DNA of 64,000 nucleotides from contig CM036191.1 of assembly GCA_020631735.1 (NCBI GenBank), forward strand, positions 37,741,335 to 37,805,334, in the 5' to 3' direction. Shown here in pieces: positions 35,215 through 47,700 of the stretch. The DNA comes from Saccharum officinarum (Eukaryota; Streptophyta; Magnoliopsida; Poales; Poaceae). Numbering within the stretch: position 1 is the first letter of the stretch; each line of letters opens with the position of its first letter. The notes beneath the pieces are model-generated. The model saw only the letters and a program-made list of their open reading frames with translations, was not told the origin of the DNA and searched no databases. The translations under genes were made by a program, and so were the position numbers.

Positions 35215-35474
35215 ATCACTACCGGTTCAAAGAAAACCGGCAGTGATAATATAATCTACACAACCGGTTGGTTAAAACAACCGGCAGTGATGGCTCAAGT
35301 ATCACTGTCGGTTTGTAACACGAACCGGCAGTGATACATGAGCTATCATGCCAGTTTGGCATAACCGGCAGTGATGTGATTAGTTCATCACTGCCGAGTT
35401 GGTTATAGCGGTTCAAAATCCGCCAGTGAAGGGGGGGTTTTGAACCGCCAGTGATGTCCTTCTCTGCTGTAGTG
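35215..35474. repeat. CACTA-2 right subterminal repeats
   Basis: Alternating copies of the ATCACTGCCGGTT motif run from about 35215 to the right terminus, mirroring 25446-25725. Confidence 0.85.
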
Positions 35475-35983
35475 AGACCTATTTGTTTCGGGTTGTAGAT
35501 GGCCAAAGCAGTCTATAGATTATAACAATCCATAAGCTCGGGAGCGGATTCTTAGATTTAATAATCTAACAATTGAATTGCCGAAATTTGAGGTGAGAAA
35601 CCGCTTATTTGTTTCAGCTTGTATTTGCGAATGATACAACACATCCCTTAAGCACACAAGGCATTAATCTATTTTTAATGGGTGGTATATCATGCATATT
35701 AACTCATCTACCACACAATGAAGTTTTGCTGGCCTAGTAAGATACAATGAGATAGAACATATATAGTTATCATGTCCAAGATATCGCTTGGGCATGAACT
35801 GATATTACATTAGGTTGTATCATAGGACATAATCTCTCACAGTATATACGACAATTAGTTGTCTTAGATATATCATAGAAAATAAAATTATGATACTGTA
35901 AATTACAGTGGTTGTATCCAATTGATGCCTCAGTGATGTGTTTTCTATAGAAATACAATACTATATACTCCTACTTCCATTTA

Positions 35984-36294
35984 GAGCAAGTACAACAATT
36001 GGCTTATAGCCAAACTAATCAATATTTTGTCTGATGTGGAAGAGAAAAGAAATAAGAGAGAAGAGAGTTTGACTCTCATACAAGCAACAACCTAGACACG
36101 GGAGCCTATGCAATGGTGGGCCCAAATAGAATTACTTATGAGGAGGATTAGGAAAGAGAATAGGAGATATGCATGGTGCCACGTAATAATTAATAATAAA
36201 AGTTTTATAGACAAATAGAAGACAACTATGGTATAGCTTGGCTCTTATAATTTGACTTATAGCCAAAACACTTGCTCAATTATTGAGCTTGCTC
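35984..36294. mobile_element. Tourist-like (PIF/Harbinger) MITE
   Basis: Ends GAGCAAGTACAACAATTGGC and, reverse-complemented, GAGCAAGCTCAATAATTGAG are flanked by TTA at 35981-35983 and 36295-36297. The element is absent from copy A (near 15690), where the flanks are joined. TTA duplication and ~311 bp length fit Tourist. Confidence 0.9.
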
Positions 36295-36374
36295 TTAGAA
36301 CATTGATTCGCGGTCTACAACACACGTTTTTTACCACTATTTTACCAAAGTATTGTTGTTGAAAGTTATTTAAT

Positions 36375-39159
36375 TGTAACACCCAAAAATTCTAAACTTT
36401 AGGAATAATGAATTTCAAATAAGTTAGATAACAATTAAGGGCAAATTAAAATTTTAAAAACTATTTGGTGATGCATTCATGCTGTTGCATTTATTTTATT
36501 TGGTGGTGTGGTTATATTTGTTTTATTTTAATTGATTCGGTTTTGGAAAATATATATATAGAAGTGAATAAATGAAGAAAAGAAAGAAGAAAAAAATATA
36601 TAAAACAACTTACCTTCTCCCTGGCGGCCTGGAAGCCCAACCGAACCGGCCCGCTTTCTCTCCCTCCTTGCTTCGCTGACCACTGGACCCCACTTGTCGG
36701 TCTCGTCTTCTTCATCATGTTCGTGACCGAGCTGGACTTTGCCGCCACCGATCCTTGCCAAATTAACCGGGATCTCCTAACCGAACACGACGCGGTGGAG
36801 CTATAAAAGTGAAGCCGTGACCCTCCTCTTTCCGTTTTCCTCTAAACCGCGAGTTCCACCACGTGAAATCGAGTTCTAGGGTTTGAGGTTGTTAAAGGTC
36901 GGCGGTTGAACGGTTGGGGAGTTTCGGGTGGATTGGAGCTCAATTTCTTCGCTTGGGTGAGTTTGTCATCTTCTCCTCTCCCTCCCAATGCTCTTCTTTT
37001 GAGTTTTTGTGCTTTGTATCGTGGGATTGGAGCTCACCGTGGCCGACAATGGCGCCGCCGTTCATCCCCGAGCCGTGTTCTCTCATCGGGTCGTCGTAGC
37101 GCTACTAAACCGCATAGATGAGTTCGAGTTTACTTCCTCTTTCGATTTGTGTTGGTGGCGGGGCGAGTTGTGGTCGGAAAAGGTGGGGCTGAAGCTCTCC
37201 GGCGAGTTCATGGCGGCGGCCATGGTGGCCACCGGCCGGATGTACTGTAGATGGCCGGTCTCTTTTCTCTCTCTCGCTTGAATCGATTAGCAGCCGTCCG
37301 ATCTCGGATCAACGGCTAAGATTTGAACTTACCCCTTCGCGGGGTAAATTTGTTAAAGAGACCCTCAGCTTTTTAGTAATCAACCCGCGGTCCGTAGCGT
37401 AAAACTGAAAGTACGTTTTCGTGTTTGGAAAGCGTATTCTCTTCCGGGTAAATCAAAAATACGTTTTCAGATAATTACAGTTTTGCCACTAGAATTGTTT
37501 TGGTCATAAAATCTTCATTTTAACTCCGATTTGATCCGTTCAAGTTGCGTTAGGTTCGTATTTGCGAGCTCTACATGTTAGTGTAGTTGTACAGTTAGTT
37601 TTGATAATTTATTTTTCGAGTTTATAATTAAGTATTTATTTATCTATAGGAAATCTTAGAAAATTCATAACTTTCATGTTTTAACTCTGAATTTGGTGAT
37701 CTTTGCGCCTGTGTGATCGTAGAAACGTGTAGAAGAGTTTTATAAACTTTTATTACTGTTTTGCTACTGTTGGTGTACTGTTATAATTGTATCTCTTTGT
37801 TTGCTTCGTGTTTGTTTGATTGGATGCATGTGTGTTGTTGATTGATGATCGAGTATAGAAGGTGAGCAGTATCTGGACGATTCGGAGTATTACTTTGAGC
37901 CAAGTCAGCAGTATCACTTGGAAAGCTTTGATCAAGGCAAGTATAACACAGGACTATCCTTGTTACCTATACATTGAATTGTCATACATATGCATGTGCT
38001 TACCTTGACAACCTTAGAGATTATAACTTAGTGATTGTTATCTTGATTCCTTATCAACCTTGGGAATGCATATGGGTAGCTACTGCTAGTGCTTAAACTA
38101 AGAACAATGATCTTGTAATTGGATTAATGGATTAAGCATTCAACCTTTAAGATGATTTTATTACTGTTAAAAGGGGGCTAGAGCATGTGTATTATTTTGA
38201 TGCTCTGGTTTCTCTCCTTAAGGACTTATCTGTAAGTGATAACCGGGATATACAGTACAGCTGTGAGGGCTATATGGCTCTGGCTTTAGTTGTTCAAGAG
38301 ACCTTTTCTAGCTTGTTAGAGGTTACCTTAAATGGCGTAAGAATGGCTTGCCACGTTGGGTGTAGTGCGAGCCCCTGGCCTAGTGTGTATAGGCTGCGGT
38401 TGTTGTGCCACAGGGAAGGGGGGTTCTACATCTGCCTGCCGAGTGAATCTAATGGCCCTAACTTGTTAGACGAACTTTTGAGTGGCTTTATATGGTTCTC
38501 GGGTGTTTGGGCTTGATCTCCCCACTCATTTGGAAATCATGACTCACAGTGAAAGTGTACACCTCTGCGCAGAGTTAAAAACTGATATACTAGCCGTGCT
38601 CACAGATACGAGCGGCCTTGGGGATTCTTATGGAATAGTTGATCATAACTGTTATATCATGCTTAATTATTGTTGATTATTATTTGCTCATGTTAACGCT
38701 ATTCATTATCCTTATTACAATTGATCATTGGTTCTTTAATGGGAAGAGGTTTATCTTGATGCTACTCAATTGCTAATATATGATTAAAAGCTAAACGCAG
38801 TTAAACAATATCTAGCCTTTTTGAGCCTCATGAACCCTATGTTATATTTGTTGAGTTCGACATGGACTCACCCTTGCTATTTCCACCATAACAGATGAAG
38901 ATATAGAGGAAGATTATCGGAATGAGTACTAGTCTTGGTGTCAACCAGTCAACCGTGTCCCTGTGTGGAGTTTCCGCTGAAGAATTACTATTAGTTATTA
39001 TTACCTATCGTTCAAGACTATGTCTTAAATATTTATTCGTTATGTAATAAGCACTATGATGATACTTTGTAATTTGTCAACTTATGTGTGCGACTGTTTC
39101 CTGGGGCGCACATGAGTCTTTTATGCATCCTATTTTTGTCCTTAAAAATGGGTGTGACA
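36375..39159 (+). repeat. Gypsy-1 5' LTR
   Basis: TGTAACACCC to GGGTGTGACA. A TATA box (CTATAAAAG, 36801-36809) lies about 430 bp in, upstream of the likely transcription start. The GC-rich 36940-37280 region and the 38187-38516 frame are LTR sequence; identical frames recur in the 3' LTR, so they are not separate genes. Confidence 0.95.
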
Positions 39160-39162
39160 GAT

Positions 39163-39174
39163 TGGTATCAGAGC
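39163..39174 (+). other. Gypsy-1 primer-binding site
   Basis: TGGTATCAGAGC begins three bases after the LTR. It is complementary to the 3' end of plant initiator methionine tRNA, the usual primer for chromoviruses. Confidence 0.9.
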
Positions 39175-39348
39175 TGTGTTGACTACAGGACGCGAGCCTA
39201 GTTAGAATGGTCGTTAATAGCATCCATACTTCACTTAATTCATGCTTCCTCTTTTCACCTTGTTAATTACTAAAGTTTTATGCTTCCTCTACTTTATTCT
39301 ATTGCGAAAATACATTGATTCTATCTAATCTATGTCTAAATCTTGTAG

Positions 39349-40053
39349 ATGTCTCCTTATCCCCGTCTGTCAGCTGCACAGTACGTTGCCCGTTTCAAAC
39401 CTCAGGAGCCGTATGAAGATGGTGATCAAGAGCTATCTGATGCTGAATCAAGAGTTGGTGATATACCAATGGAGAATGTAGTTATGGGGTGGACTACGAA
39501 GCTTCATATCATGGTTCCTAAAGCTGATGCTTTCTTCCATGACATGTTGACAAGAACCTTGGACAACTACTACTACGACTGGAAAGCTACGTTGGAGTAT
39601 CGCAGTGCAGAGTATAGTCATCCATGGATGGATTCCTATTGGGAAACGGAGTTATGGGTTAAGAAAAGGGATCCTACCACTAAGGAACCAAAGGTGGAGT
39701 CAAAGTTCATTACCAGAGTGAGCCGGGCAACCGTGGAGACAAGCATGGAGGATGTCGCTTTCAATGCATTTGTTTACTACCATGGTCTACGCTCGGACAA
39801 GACGTTAAAGGGTGCACTCCGGCATTTTCCTTGTTTCTTACATGACAAGGGTATTTGGACCGTGCCATTTGCAGATGATTCCTCCTTGACTTTACAAGCT
39901 ACGGTGGGATTAGCTCGTGAATTGGCTCTCCATGAGGTGGATTTGAAGGATGAGTTGCTGAAGGAAAAAGAACTTAAGGAGCAAGCTTATAAGGAGATTG
40001 ACCAATTAAGGGCGGAGTTAGGTCGTTCCAAGATTTATGAGAAGCTTAATTAG
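39349..40053 (+). CDS. Extra ORF between PBS and gag (function unknown)
   Basis: This intact 234 aa frame on the sense strand starts MSPYPRLSAAQ, about 175 bp after the primer-binding site, and stops at TAG 40051. The middle is acidic and aromatic-rich (DNYYYDWKATLEY, WMDSYWETELWV). The last ~45 residues form a likely coiled coil (DLKDELLKEKELKEQAYKEI). No Cys knuckle, protease or nucleic-acid motif is seen. It is followed by 700 bp of non-coding leader before gag. Some grass gypsy elements are reported to have an additional ORF before gag; whether this is homologous I cannot say. It stays open while gag-pol has stops. Confidence 0.65.
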   Translation: MSPYPRLSAAQYVARFKPQEPYEDGDQELSDAESRVGDIPMENVVMGWTTKLHIMVPKADAFFHDMLTRTLDNYYYDWKATLEYRSAEYSHPWMDSYWETELWVKKRDPTTKEPKVESKFITRVSRATVETSMEDVAFNAFVYYHGLRSDKTLKGALRHFPCFLHDKGIWTVPFADDSSLTLQATVGLARELALHEVDLKDELLKEKELKEQAYKEIDQLRAELGRSKIYEKLN

Positions 40054-40757
40054 GAAATAGGAAAAATCCCTATGTAATAGGAACGATAGTAGTTGCGAGT
40101 TAATTTTAAGTTTGGATTGTTTTAAGAGTCAGTTTGTGGTGTGAACAATTGTGTGATTGATGGATTGTTATTATGATAATGTGTGATTTGGATATTTGTA
40201 ATGTGTGCTGGAGTTTTGTAGACATGCCTACAAATTCCATGGTTGAGAATATTAAGTTTGATCAAAATATATTAGTTGGTTGTGAGGTGAACATAGTTCT
40301 GTCCTTTGCTGATTTTTGATCAGTCTGGGATGTTTTAGAAATAACTTAAAATCCGTTCATAAGAAATTTAAGAAATTTTACTGGGAATAATTAGACTTCT
40401 ATATCTTTCCAACCCCAGAAGAATCACTTTAATATCTATTATGAGCTAAGAGATATACCTGTTCCAAGTTGGAGTTACTGCACAGTCTGGAATTCTGAAA
40501 CAGTTTTGGTTAAGTTCAGTTTTTGGCCAATTTATTGACAGAATCAGAAAAAGTGTTGTGAATAGAAGTTGTAGATAATTTTGTAAGCTTTCCAACCATG
40601 TAAAGATCATCTGAATTGGACGTCTGTAGCTCGAGATATGACAGTTTTACTGAGTTGCTGAAATTGGAGTTCGCCCAGAAAAATCAGATTTTGTTTATCT
40701 ATTGAATACATCATCTCGGATCGTACTGAATTTCAATTTCTGTGTTTTTGGAAACAG
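40054..40757 (+). other. Non-coding leader between extra ORF and gag
   Basis: AT-rich leader with no ORF. Part of it (about 40550-40660) resembles the start of the window (1-160), linking the two elements. A splice acceptor-like TTTGGAAACAG lies just before the gag ATG at 40758. Confidence 0.5.
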
Positions 40758-42269
40758 ATGTCAGGCAGAGGTCGTGGCAGAGGTCGTGGAGGTGCTAACC
40801 CACCCATTACTATGGAGGAACTCATGCAAACTCAGAACCAGATGATGCATATGTTTATGCAGCACATGCAGAACAATCCCCCTGCAGGAGGACCACCGCC
40901 TGTGCAAGTGAGGGATAAGCGTGGGGAATTTTTGAAGGGACGCCCTCCAGTGTTTTCTCATGCTGCTGATCCTTTAGAGGCAGATGATTGGGTGAGGGCA
41001 GTGGAGAAACAGCTGAATATAGCCCAATGCAATGATATGGAGAAGGTGTTATATGCATCTGGTCAGTTACAGGGGACAGCTCAGACTTAGTGGGAGTCGT
41101 ATCAAGCTGCACGCCCTGACAATGCTCCTCCTATCACTTGGAATGAGTTTGTTAGAGATTTTCGAGCTCGTCATATTCCTGAAGGTATAATTGAGCTGAA
41201 GCAGGAAGAATTCAGAAACCTTAGGATGGGACAGATGAGCGTTAGTGAATATCATGATAGGTTCACCCAGTTGGCTCGCTATGCTCCTAATGAAGTGAGG
41301 GAAGATGCAGACAAACAACGTCTTTTTTTGAAGGGAATTTATTATGATCTTTGCTTGCAGTTGAAGGGGAACAACTATGCTAGTTTTCAAGAGCTGGTAA
41401 ATAAAGCTATTGTGCTTGATAATGAGCGCAGAGAGATGGACAGGAAGAGGAAGATGAAGGTACAAAGCTCAGGAAGCAACAACCGTCAACGCACGAATCC
41501 TCAGCATGGTTTCCATCAGAAGTTTCAGGGACCGGTTAGCCAGTGGAATCGTAATCCGAATCAGAGGTGGTCCCAAAATTGGCAAAGTAATCAGTCGCAG
41601 CAGCGTTCATCATATCCACAGCGTCAACAGTATCAGCAGACTGGGCAACAGACCCCTCGCACTGGAAATCCCAATGTTACCCCCATGAAGAATAGTGCTC
41701 CTAGCACGCCTACTAGATGCTTTGTCTGTGGTAAAGAGGGACATATGTCTTATCATTGTCCTGAGAAGCAGAACCAGCAGACTCCTCAGAGCCAGAAGAG
41801 CAACCAGAGGCAATCTGGTATTGGAAGGGTGAATCACGTGTCTTCTGATACAGCTCATGATGCACCAGAAGTTATGATTGGTACGTTCAATGTACATTCC
41901 ACTCCCGCAACTGTTCTTTTTGACTCTGGAGCATCTCATACATTCATATCCAACATTTTTGTTAAAATGCATAGTATACCCATGCTAGCTATGAAAGAAC
42001 CTCTCTTAGTAAATTCACCTGGAGGTACCATGCAAACCAGTAATCGTTGTCTTCCAATTAGTATGGTATTAAGGGGGGTAGAGTTTAAGATAACTCCTAT
42101 AGTGTTGAGGACATCTGGTATTGATGTGATATTGGGTATGGACTGGATGAAGCAAAATCAGGCAGAGATTCAGTGTCAGCAGAAAGTGGTAGTTGTGACT
42201 GCACCTAATGGAGATAAAATCAATGTGGATGTAGCAGTGCAGAAGCAACCAACCGCTGTGGTGAATTAG
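40758..42269 (+). pseudogene. Gypsy-1 gag and protease, with internal stop
   Basis: Gag starts MSGRGRGRGRGGANPP with a Met-rich segment after it. An in-frame TAG at 41088 interrupts the capsid part just before a conserved WESYQ; the same frame then continues with a retrotransposon gag core (SVSEYHDRFTQLARYAP). Next come a Gln/Asn-rich linker, a CCHC knuckle (CFVCGKEGHMSYHC, 41718-41759) and the aspartic protease active site ([10 protein letters not shown], about 41916). A second in-frame TAG at 42267 ends the segment before the RT. Both stops fit single transitions from Trp or Gln codons. Confidence 0.9.
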
Positions 42270-44700
42270 CTTGAAGATACTATTAAGGAGAATTCAGTGA
42301 TTGAGGAATTTCCGGATGTCTTCCCTGATGAATTGCCAGGTATGCCACCTGACCGAGACATTGAATTTCTTATTGAATTACTTCCTGGAACTGCACCTAT
42401 AGCCAAACGACCATATAGGATGGGAGTAGATGAATTAGAAGAACTTAAGAAACAAATTAAAGAATTACAAGATAAAGGTTTTATTCGACCTAGTTCATCA
42501 CCTTGGGGAGCACCAGTTATTTTTGTTGATAAGAAAGATGGCGGTCAGAGGATGTGTGTTGATTACCGGTCACTAAATGATGTAACTATCAAGAATAAGT
42601 ACCCTTTGCCCAGGATTGATGACTTGTTTGATCAGTTGAGAGGTGCTTGTGTGTTCTCTAAGATTGATTTACTTTCTGGTTATCATCAGTTGAAGATTCG
42701 TGCTTCTGATATTCCAAAGACAGCTTTTACTACAAGGTATGGATTGTATGAGTATACTGTTATGTCATTTGGGTTGACCAATGCACCTGCATACTTTATG
42801 TACATGATGAATAAGGTGTTCATGGAATATTTGGATAAGTTTGTGGTAGTGTTTATTGATGATATACTGGTATTTTCCAAGACAGAGGTAGAGCATGCTA
42901 AACATTTGAGGTTGGTATTGCAGAAGCTTAGAGAGCATAAACTGTATGCGAAGCGAAGTAAATGTGAGTTTTGGTTGAAGGAAGTTTCTTTCCTTGGTCA
43001 TATTGTTTCTAATGGAGGGATATCAGTGGATCCAGGAAAAGTAAAGGATGTATTAAATTGGAAACCACCTATTGATGTTAGCGAGATTCGTAGTTTCTTG
43101 GGATTAGCTGGATATTACAGACGGTTCATTGAAGGGTTTTCTAAACTTGCTAAACCTATGACATCTCTGTTAGAGAAGAATGCCAAGTTTGTGTGGTCAG
43201 ATAAATGTCAAGCTAGTTTTGAGGAATTGAAGAAGAGGTTGACTACAGCGCCTATTTTGGTTTTGCCAGATTTGAGTAAGAAGTTTTCTATTTATTGTGA
43301 TGCTTCTCGTCAAGGTTTGGGATGTGTTCTTATGCAAGAAGGCAGAGTTGTGGCTTATGCATCTAGGCAGTTGAGAAAGCATGAGTTGAATTATCCTACA
43401 CATGATTTGGAGTTAGCAGCTGTAGTTCATGCTTTAAAGATTTGGAGACATTATTTGATTGGACATAAGAGGGATATATACACTGATCATAAGAGTTTGA
43501 AGTATATTTTCACTCAGTCAGATCTGAATTTGAGGCAACGCAGATGGTTAGAGTTGATTAAGGATTATGATATTGAGATACACTATCATCCTGGTAAGGC
43601 TAATGTAGTAGCTGATGCTCTTAGTAGGAAAAGTTATGCCAATGAGATACGGACGTTGTCTATGACTAGTGAGTTATGTGCTGAATTTGAATATTTGAAT
43701 TTGGGCATTGTTACTAATACAATGGAATTAGTGATAGAGCCTACCTTAGAGCAAGAAATCTACAAGGGTCAGTTCAAGGATGAGAAACTAAAGAAGATAG
43801 CGGAAGATATAGTGATTGGTAAGTCACCAGGCTTTCGAATGGATGATAATGGAATTTTGTGGTTTGGAAAGAGGCTGTGTGTACCTGAGGATCAAACTGT
43901 TAGACAGGCAATTCTTCGCGACGCTCATGAGTCAGCTTATTCTATTCATCCTGGTAGTACTAAGATGTATTTGGATCTGAAACAGAAATGTTGGTGGGTT
44001 GGATTAAAGCGAGATATGGCTGAGTATGTGGCATTGTGTGACACTTGTCAGAGGGTGAAAGCAGAGCATCAGAGACCTGCTGGATTGTTGCAACCAATGA
44101 AGATTCCTGAATGGAAGTGGGAGGAAGTTGGTATGGATTTTATAGTAGGGTTACCGCGTACTCAGAGAGGTTATGATTCTATTTGGGTGATAGTGGATCG
44201 GTTAACCAAAGTTGCTCATTTTATACCAGTTAAGACTACTTACCATGGACCAAAATTGGCAGAGTTGTATATGGAGAGAATAGTCTGTTTGCATGGAGTA
44301 CCAAAGAAGATTGTATCTGATCGAGGATCGCAGTTTACGTCGCATTTTTGGAAAGCTGTGCATGAATCATTGGGAACAAAATTGAATTTTAGTACAGCAT
44401 ATCATCCACAAACAGATGGACAGACTGAAAGGACCAACCAGGTATTAGAGGATATGTTGAGAGCTTGTGCATTGCAATATGGAACTAGTTGGGATAAGAG
44501 TTTGCCTTATGCAGAATTCTCTTACAATATCAGTTATCAACAGAGTCTTAAGATGGCACCGTTTGAAGCTTTGTATGGACGTAAGTGTAGAACTCCATTG
44601 TTTTGGGATCAGACAGGTGAATCTCAAGTGTTTGGTACAGATGTTCTTAGAAACGCAGAAGATCAAGTGCGAGTGATTCGTGAGAATTTGAGAGTAGCAC
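42270..44700 (+). pseudogene. Gypsy-1 reverse transcriptase, RNase H and integrase
   Basis: Frame continuous with gag-protease after the TAG at 42267. [13 protein letters not shown], then [10 protein letters not shown] (~42550) and catalytic VFIDDILVF (~42850). RNase [12 protein letters not shown] (~43290), then [14 protein letters not shown]. Integrase: HHCC zinc finger ([10 protein letters not shown]...LCDTCQRVK, 43920-44060), then the catalytic Asp in [10 protein letters not shown] and Asp in SDRGSQFTS, with Glu in NQVLEDMLR. The frame is cut at 44700 by Gypsy-2 inside the integrase C-terminal part and resumes at 59126. No further stop is seen in this segment. Confidence 0.93.
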
Positions 44701-47700
44701 TGTAACACCCTGGTGTTATCTTGCCTCTTTGTGCTTGCATTACATGAGCATAAACATCGTTAACTCATTCATGAGCATTGCATTTTGTTGGGTGTGTTAT
44801 AACTAATGAAACATTCCCTTGTAACTAGTGAAACATTGCACTGCTACTTTATGTTTCATTGCACTTGTGCTTATGATCATGTGTGACTAATGCAAGTGAT
44901 GGTCTTATAATCTTGTAAACACCTTAACTACACTTAGTGGACCTAATGGAACAATGTTCATGCTGATTGCTTTGCCTAATTAGGTTTATAATTGCTGTTT
45001 GACCTTGGTGGATTAGAGACCTCCTTTGTTTGACCTTTTCGAATGTGCATCTTAGAAGCTTTTCTGGGGGATGTCATCTAAATGAAAGTTGTGGAAAATT
45101 TTATCAGCTACAAACTTTGTTCTTTGGTCAACCTCTGAATCCAAGCCTAACTTGCTCAAATTCGATCATCAAGTCCAAATCCTGAGGTTCTGAAACATCG
45201 ACGTTGCAGTGATGTTTCAACCCAACCTTTCCCTGTTTCGAGCTTTGTAGCTCTCAATCCAAGCCGAACCAGGTCTTGAGCATTGAAACAAAGTTGGAGA
45301 TCTCTTGATGATCTACAACTTTGCTTCTTACCTCGTTCACTGATTCAAGATAGATTAGGAGATATTGATTGTTGACGTCGGCCTGTCAATCAGGTTGTTG
45401 GGGGAAGAATGTTTCAGTTCCAATTTTGGAATCGGCAGGGAGCCGCATCGTGGCCGACAGCGTGCAGCAGCTGGGCACCGCGTGGCCCTCTTGTGCCTGC
45501 TCCACTCGACACCTCGCCCTGGCTCGCTGTCTCCGCTCGCCACCTCGCCTCACGCTCGCAGAAAGGAAAAAAAAGCGAGTGTCTTCTCCTCGCTCTCTCA
45601 TTCTCTGCCTCTGCCCAGCGCTCACCCTCATCGTGCTCTCTCTCTGCTCGAGCTGAGCACCGCAACTGCCACCTCTCCCTGCTCTGGCCTCCTCGTCGTG
45701 CCTCCTAGCCGCCGCTGTGGCCTAGCTGCTCGCTGCTCCCATTTGTTGGTTGGGCCAGCAAGCCCTAGACGCTGCGCGTGGCCGCGCGGCCTCGGCCTGT
45801 CGCGGGCAGGGCTGTGGCCTCCTGGAGCGTGGTCTGCTGCTGCTCCTCCATGGCAGCCTCGCTCGGCCTTGTCCCCTTGGTCGACGGTGGCCAACCTCGC
45901 CGGAACCGGCCTACCTCGAGCCGTCCTCCTCCATCTCTGCCGTAGAAGAAGGAGAAGAAGGGTTGAATCGCAAATAGAAACTTTTTTCCGTGTTCACTTT
46001 GCATAATGCCTAGACACATATATTTACACATATAGGCTTGGTTAATTAGGAAAAAGTTTTGTGTTCACTCTGCAAAAATGATTTGTTTTTATTCTTTTTC
46101 GGAATATTGCATTAAATCGGGTGAATCTTTGAAAATTAATATCTCACGCTAGGGAGATCCAAAAATAGTCAAACCAATTTTGCTAGCTTCGTTATAAAAT
46201 GCTCTTTATGATAGATCTATAATATGGCATGTTTTAGTTTAAAGTTTTAGCTGTAAAACTAGATTTATGCAGTTAGGTTTTCAATGCTAGTTGTATTTTT
46301 CTTTTTCATAACTGTAGATGTAGGACTCCAAATGAAGTAAAATTTTTATGACATGCTACCCATATGATGTTTGATGTATGGTAAAAATTTCATGGTCATT
46401 GGTTGTTGTATGAGTGAGTTATTGGTTTATCTTGCTCTCACCTGATTTCTTGCATTAGCATTTGGTATTTTTCAATAGAGGTTGCTATGCTTACCCAAAT
46501 GACTTAAAATTTATACAGTAGTCTATCTATAGTATGTAGAATCTACTGTAATTTTTGTAGAATGTACTGTGCACTTTTGGTATATATTCATAATTACACC
46601 TTAATATCTAATTAAATTAAGAAATGCATGAAAAGAAATTAATTGGTGATGGACACCATGTTTTCTGGTGGTCATTAGTTATGTGTAACATGATGGTAAA
46701 GTTGGTTTTGTCAAATTGTAGGTTTGCAACATCACTTAATAATTAATTTCTTATAATTCTAGTTTCTGGACAGATCTGGAAACTTTGTGAATTGCTCCAT
46801 GATAATGATGCTTTCATGCTTAGTGAACTATAACAAAGTTGTTAAGAACTGCATGAACTAGTTGCTGGTAAAATTTGGTGACATTTGGACTCATGGCCTA
46901 GAAATGGCAGCTGTTCAAATTTCAAGTCAGAATTGTTTTGCTCTCTGTCTTTTTAGGACAGTTTCTGGGTATGTGTTATTTTGACCTGGTAAATGATAAA
47001 ATCATGCTTAGATGTTTATAAATAAATTGTAGAAAATTTAATAAGCTTTCCAGATTGTACTCATGCATATCAATTGGAGTTATATAACTCCAGTTATGAA
47101 TCTTAAAAGTTGCTTCTGTCAACATGTCAATGTGTTGGAATTTCTAGGAACTGGTTTAGATGTGCTAAGTTTGAATCTTGTGGTACTTAGTGGTTAATTA
47201 TGGACATTTAAACATGTTAATACCAGAGAGGAAATTTGCACCTAATCTTAAAGTGATTTGAATAGAGCACCATGTAGCTTGACTTTTATTGCTTAGATTA
47301 TTGCACTATTCATCACATTCATCATGCATACATGCTCATAAGCTCCTCATGTCACCTCTGTGCATACATGAGATTCATTGGTGCATATACATGCAATAGG
47401 TGTACCGAGGAACGTGACGTTGGTAAAGTGCCGCAAGACGTGCCTGGTGGCGTTGGAACCAATTCGGGGGCAGGAGGCCCAGTCCGACGGAACCCGAGGA
47501 GGCGAAGGAACCGTGGTTGAGCACTGAACCCCAAACCATCCTCGTTCGGTTAAGGCAAGCCCCGGAGCATTATAAGCCTCCTACTTTTAAAGCAATTATC
47601 TTTATATACATGTTATATGTATTGTTGCATTACGTGATAGGAGTTGGTTGAAAACCCTTGCTGCATTGATAACACTCCTTGTCCAGCAATTCGAACCTTG

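Larger units (their letters stand above)
25446..35474 (+). mobile_element. CACTA-2: near-complete 10.0 kb CACTA transposon
   Basis: Ends are CACTACTACAGATTCAG and, reverse-complemented, CACTACAGCAGAGAAGG. Target duplication AGA occurs at 25443-25445 and 35475-35477, with the empty site in copy A near 15163. Subterminal motif CACTGCCGGTT and its complement occur at both ends and once more internally (30231-30394). It carries two plus-strand genes in the usual CACTA order: a TNP2-like transposase (26629-29918) and a TNPA-position gene with a Ulp1-like protease tail (31495-35008). Both contain premature stops, so this copy is not autonomous as it stands. Confidence 0.95.

Noticed and set aside
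38187..38516. 109 aa ORF repeated at 61455-61784
   Set aside because: Within the two Gypsy-1 LTRs; no domain, and the related LTR at 924-3934 does not keep the frame.
45365..46006. 213 aa ORF and overlapping frames, repeated at 55435-56073
   Set aside because: They lie within both Gypsy-2 LTRs at the same relative position and show no conserved domain; this is LTR leader sequence.
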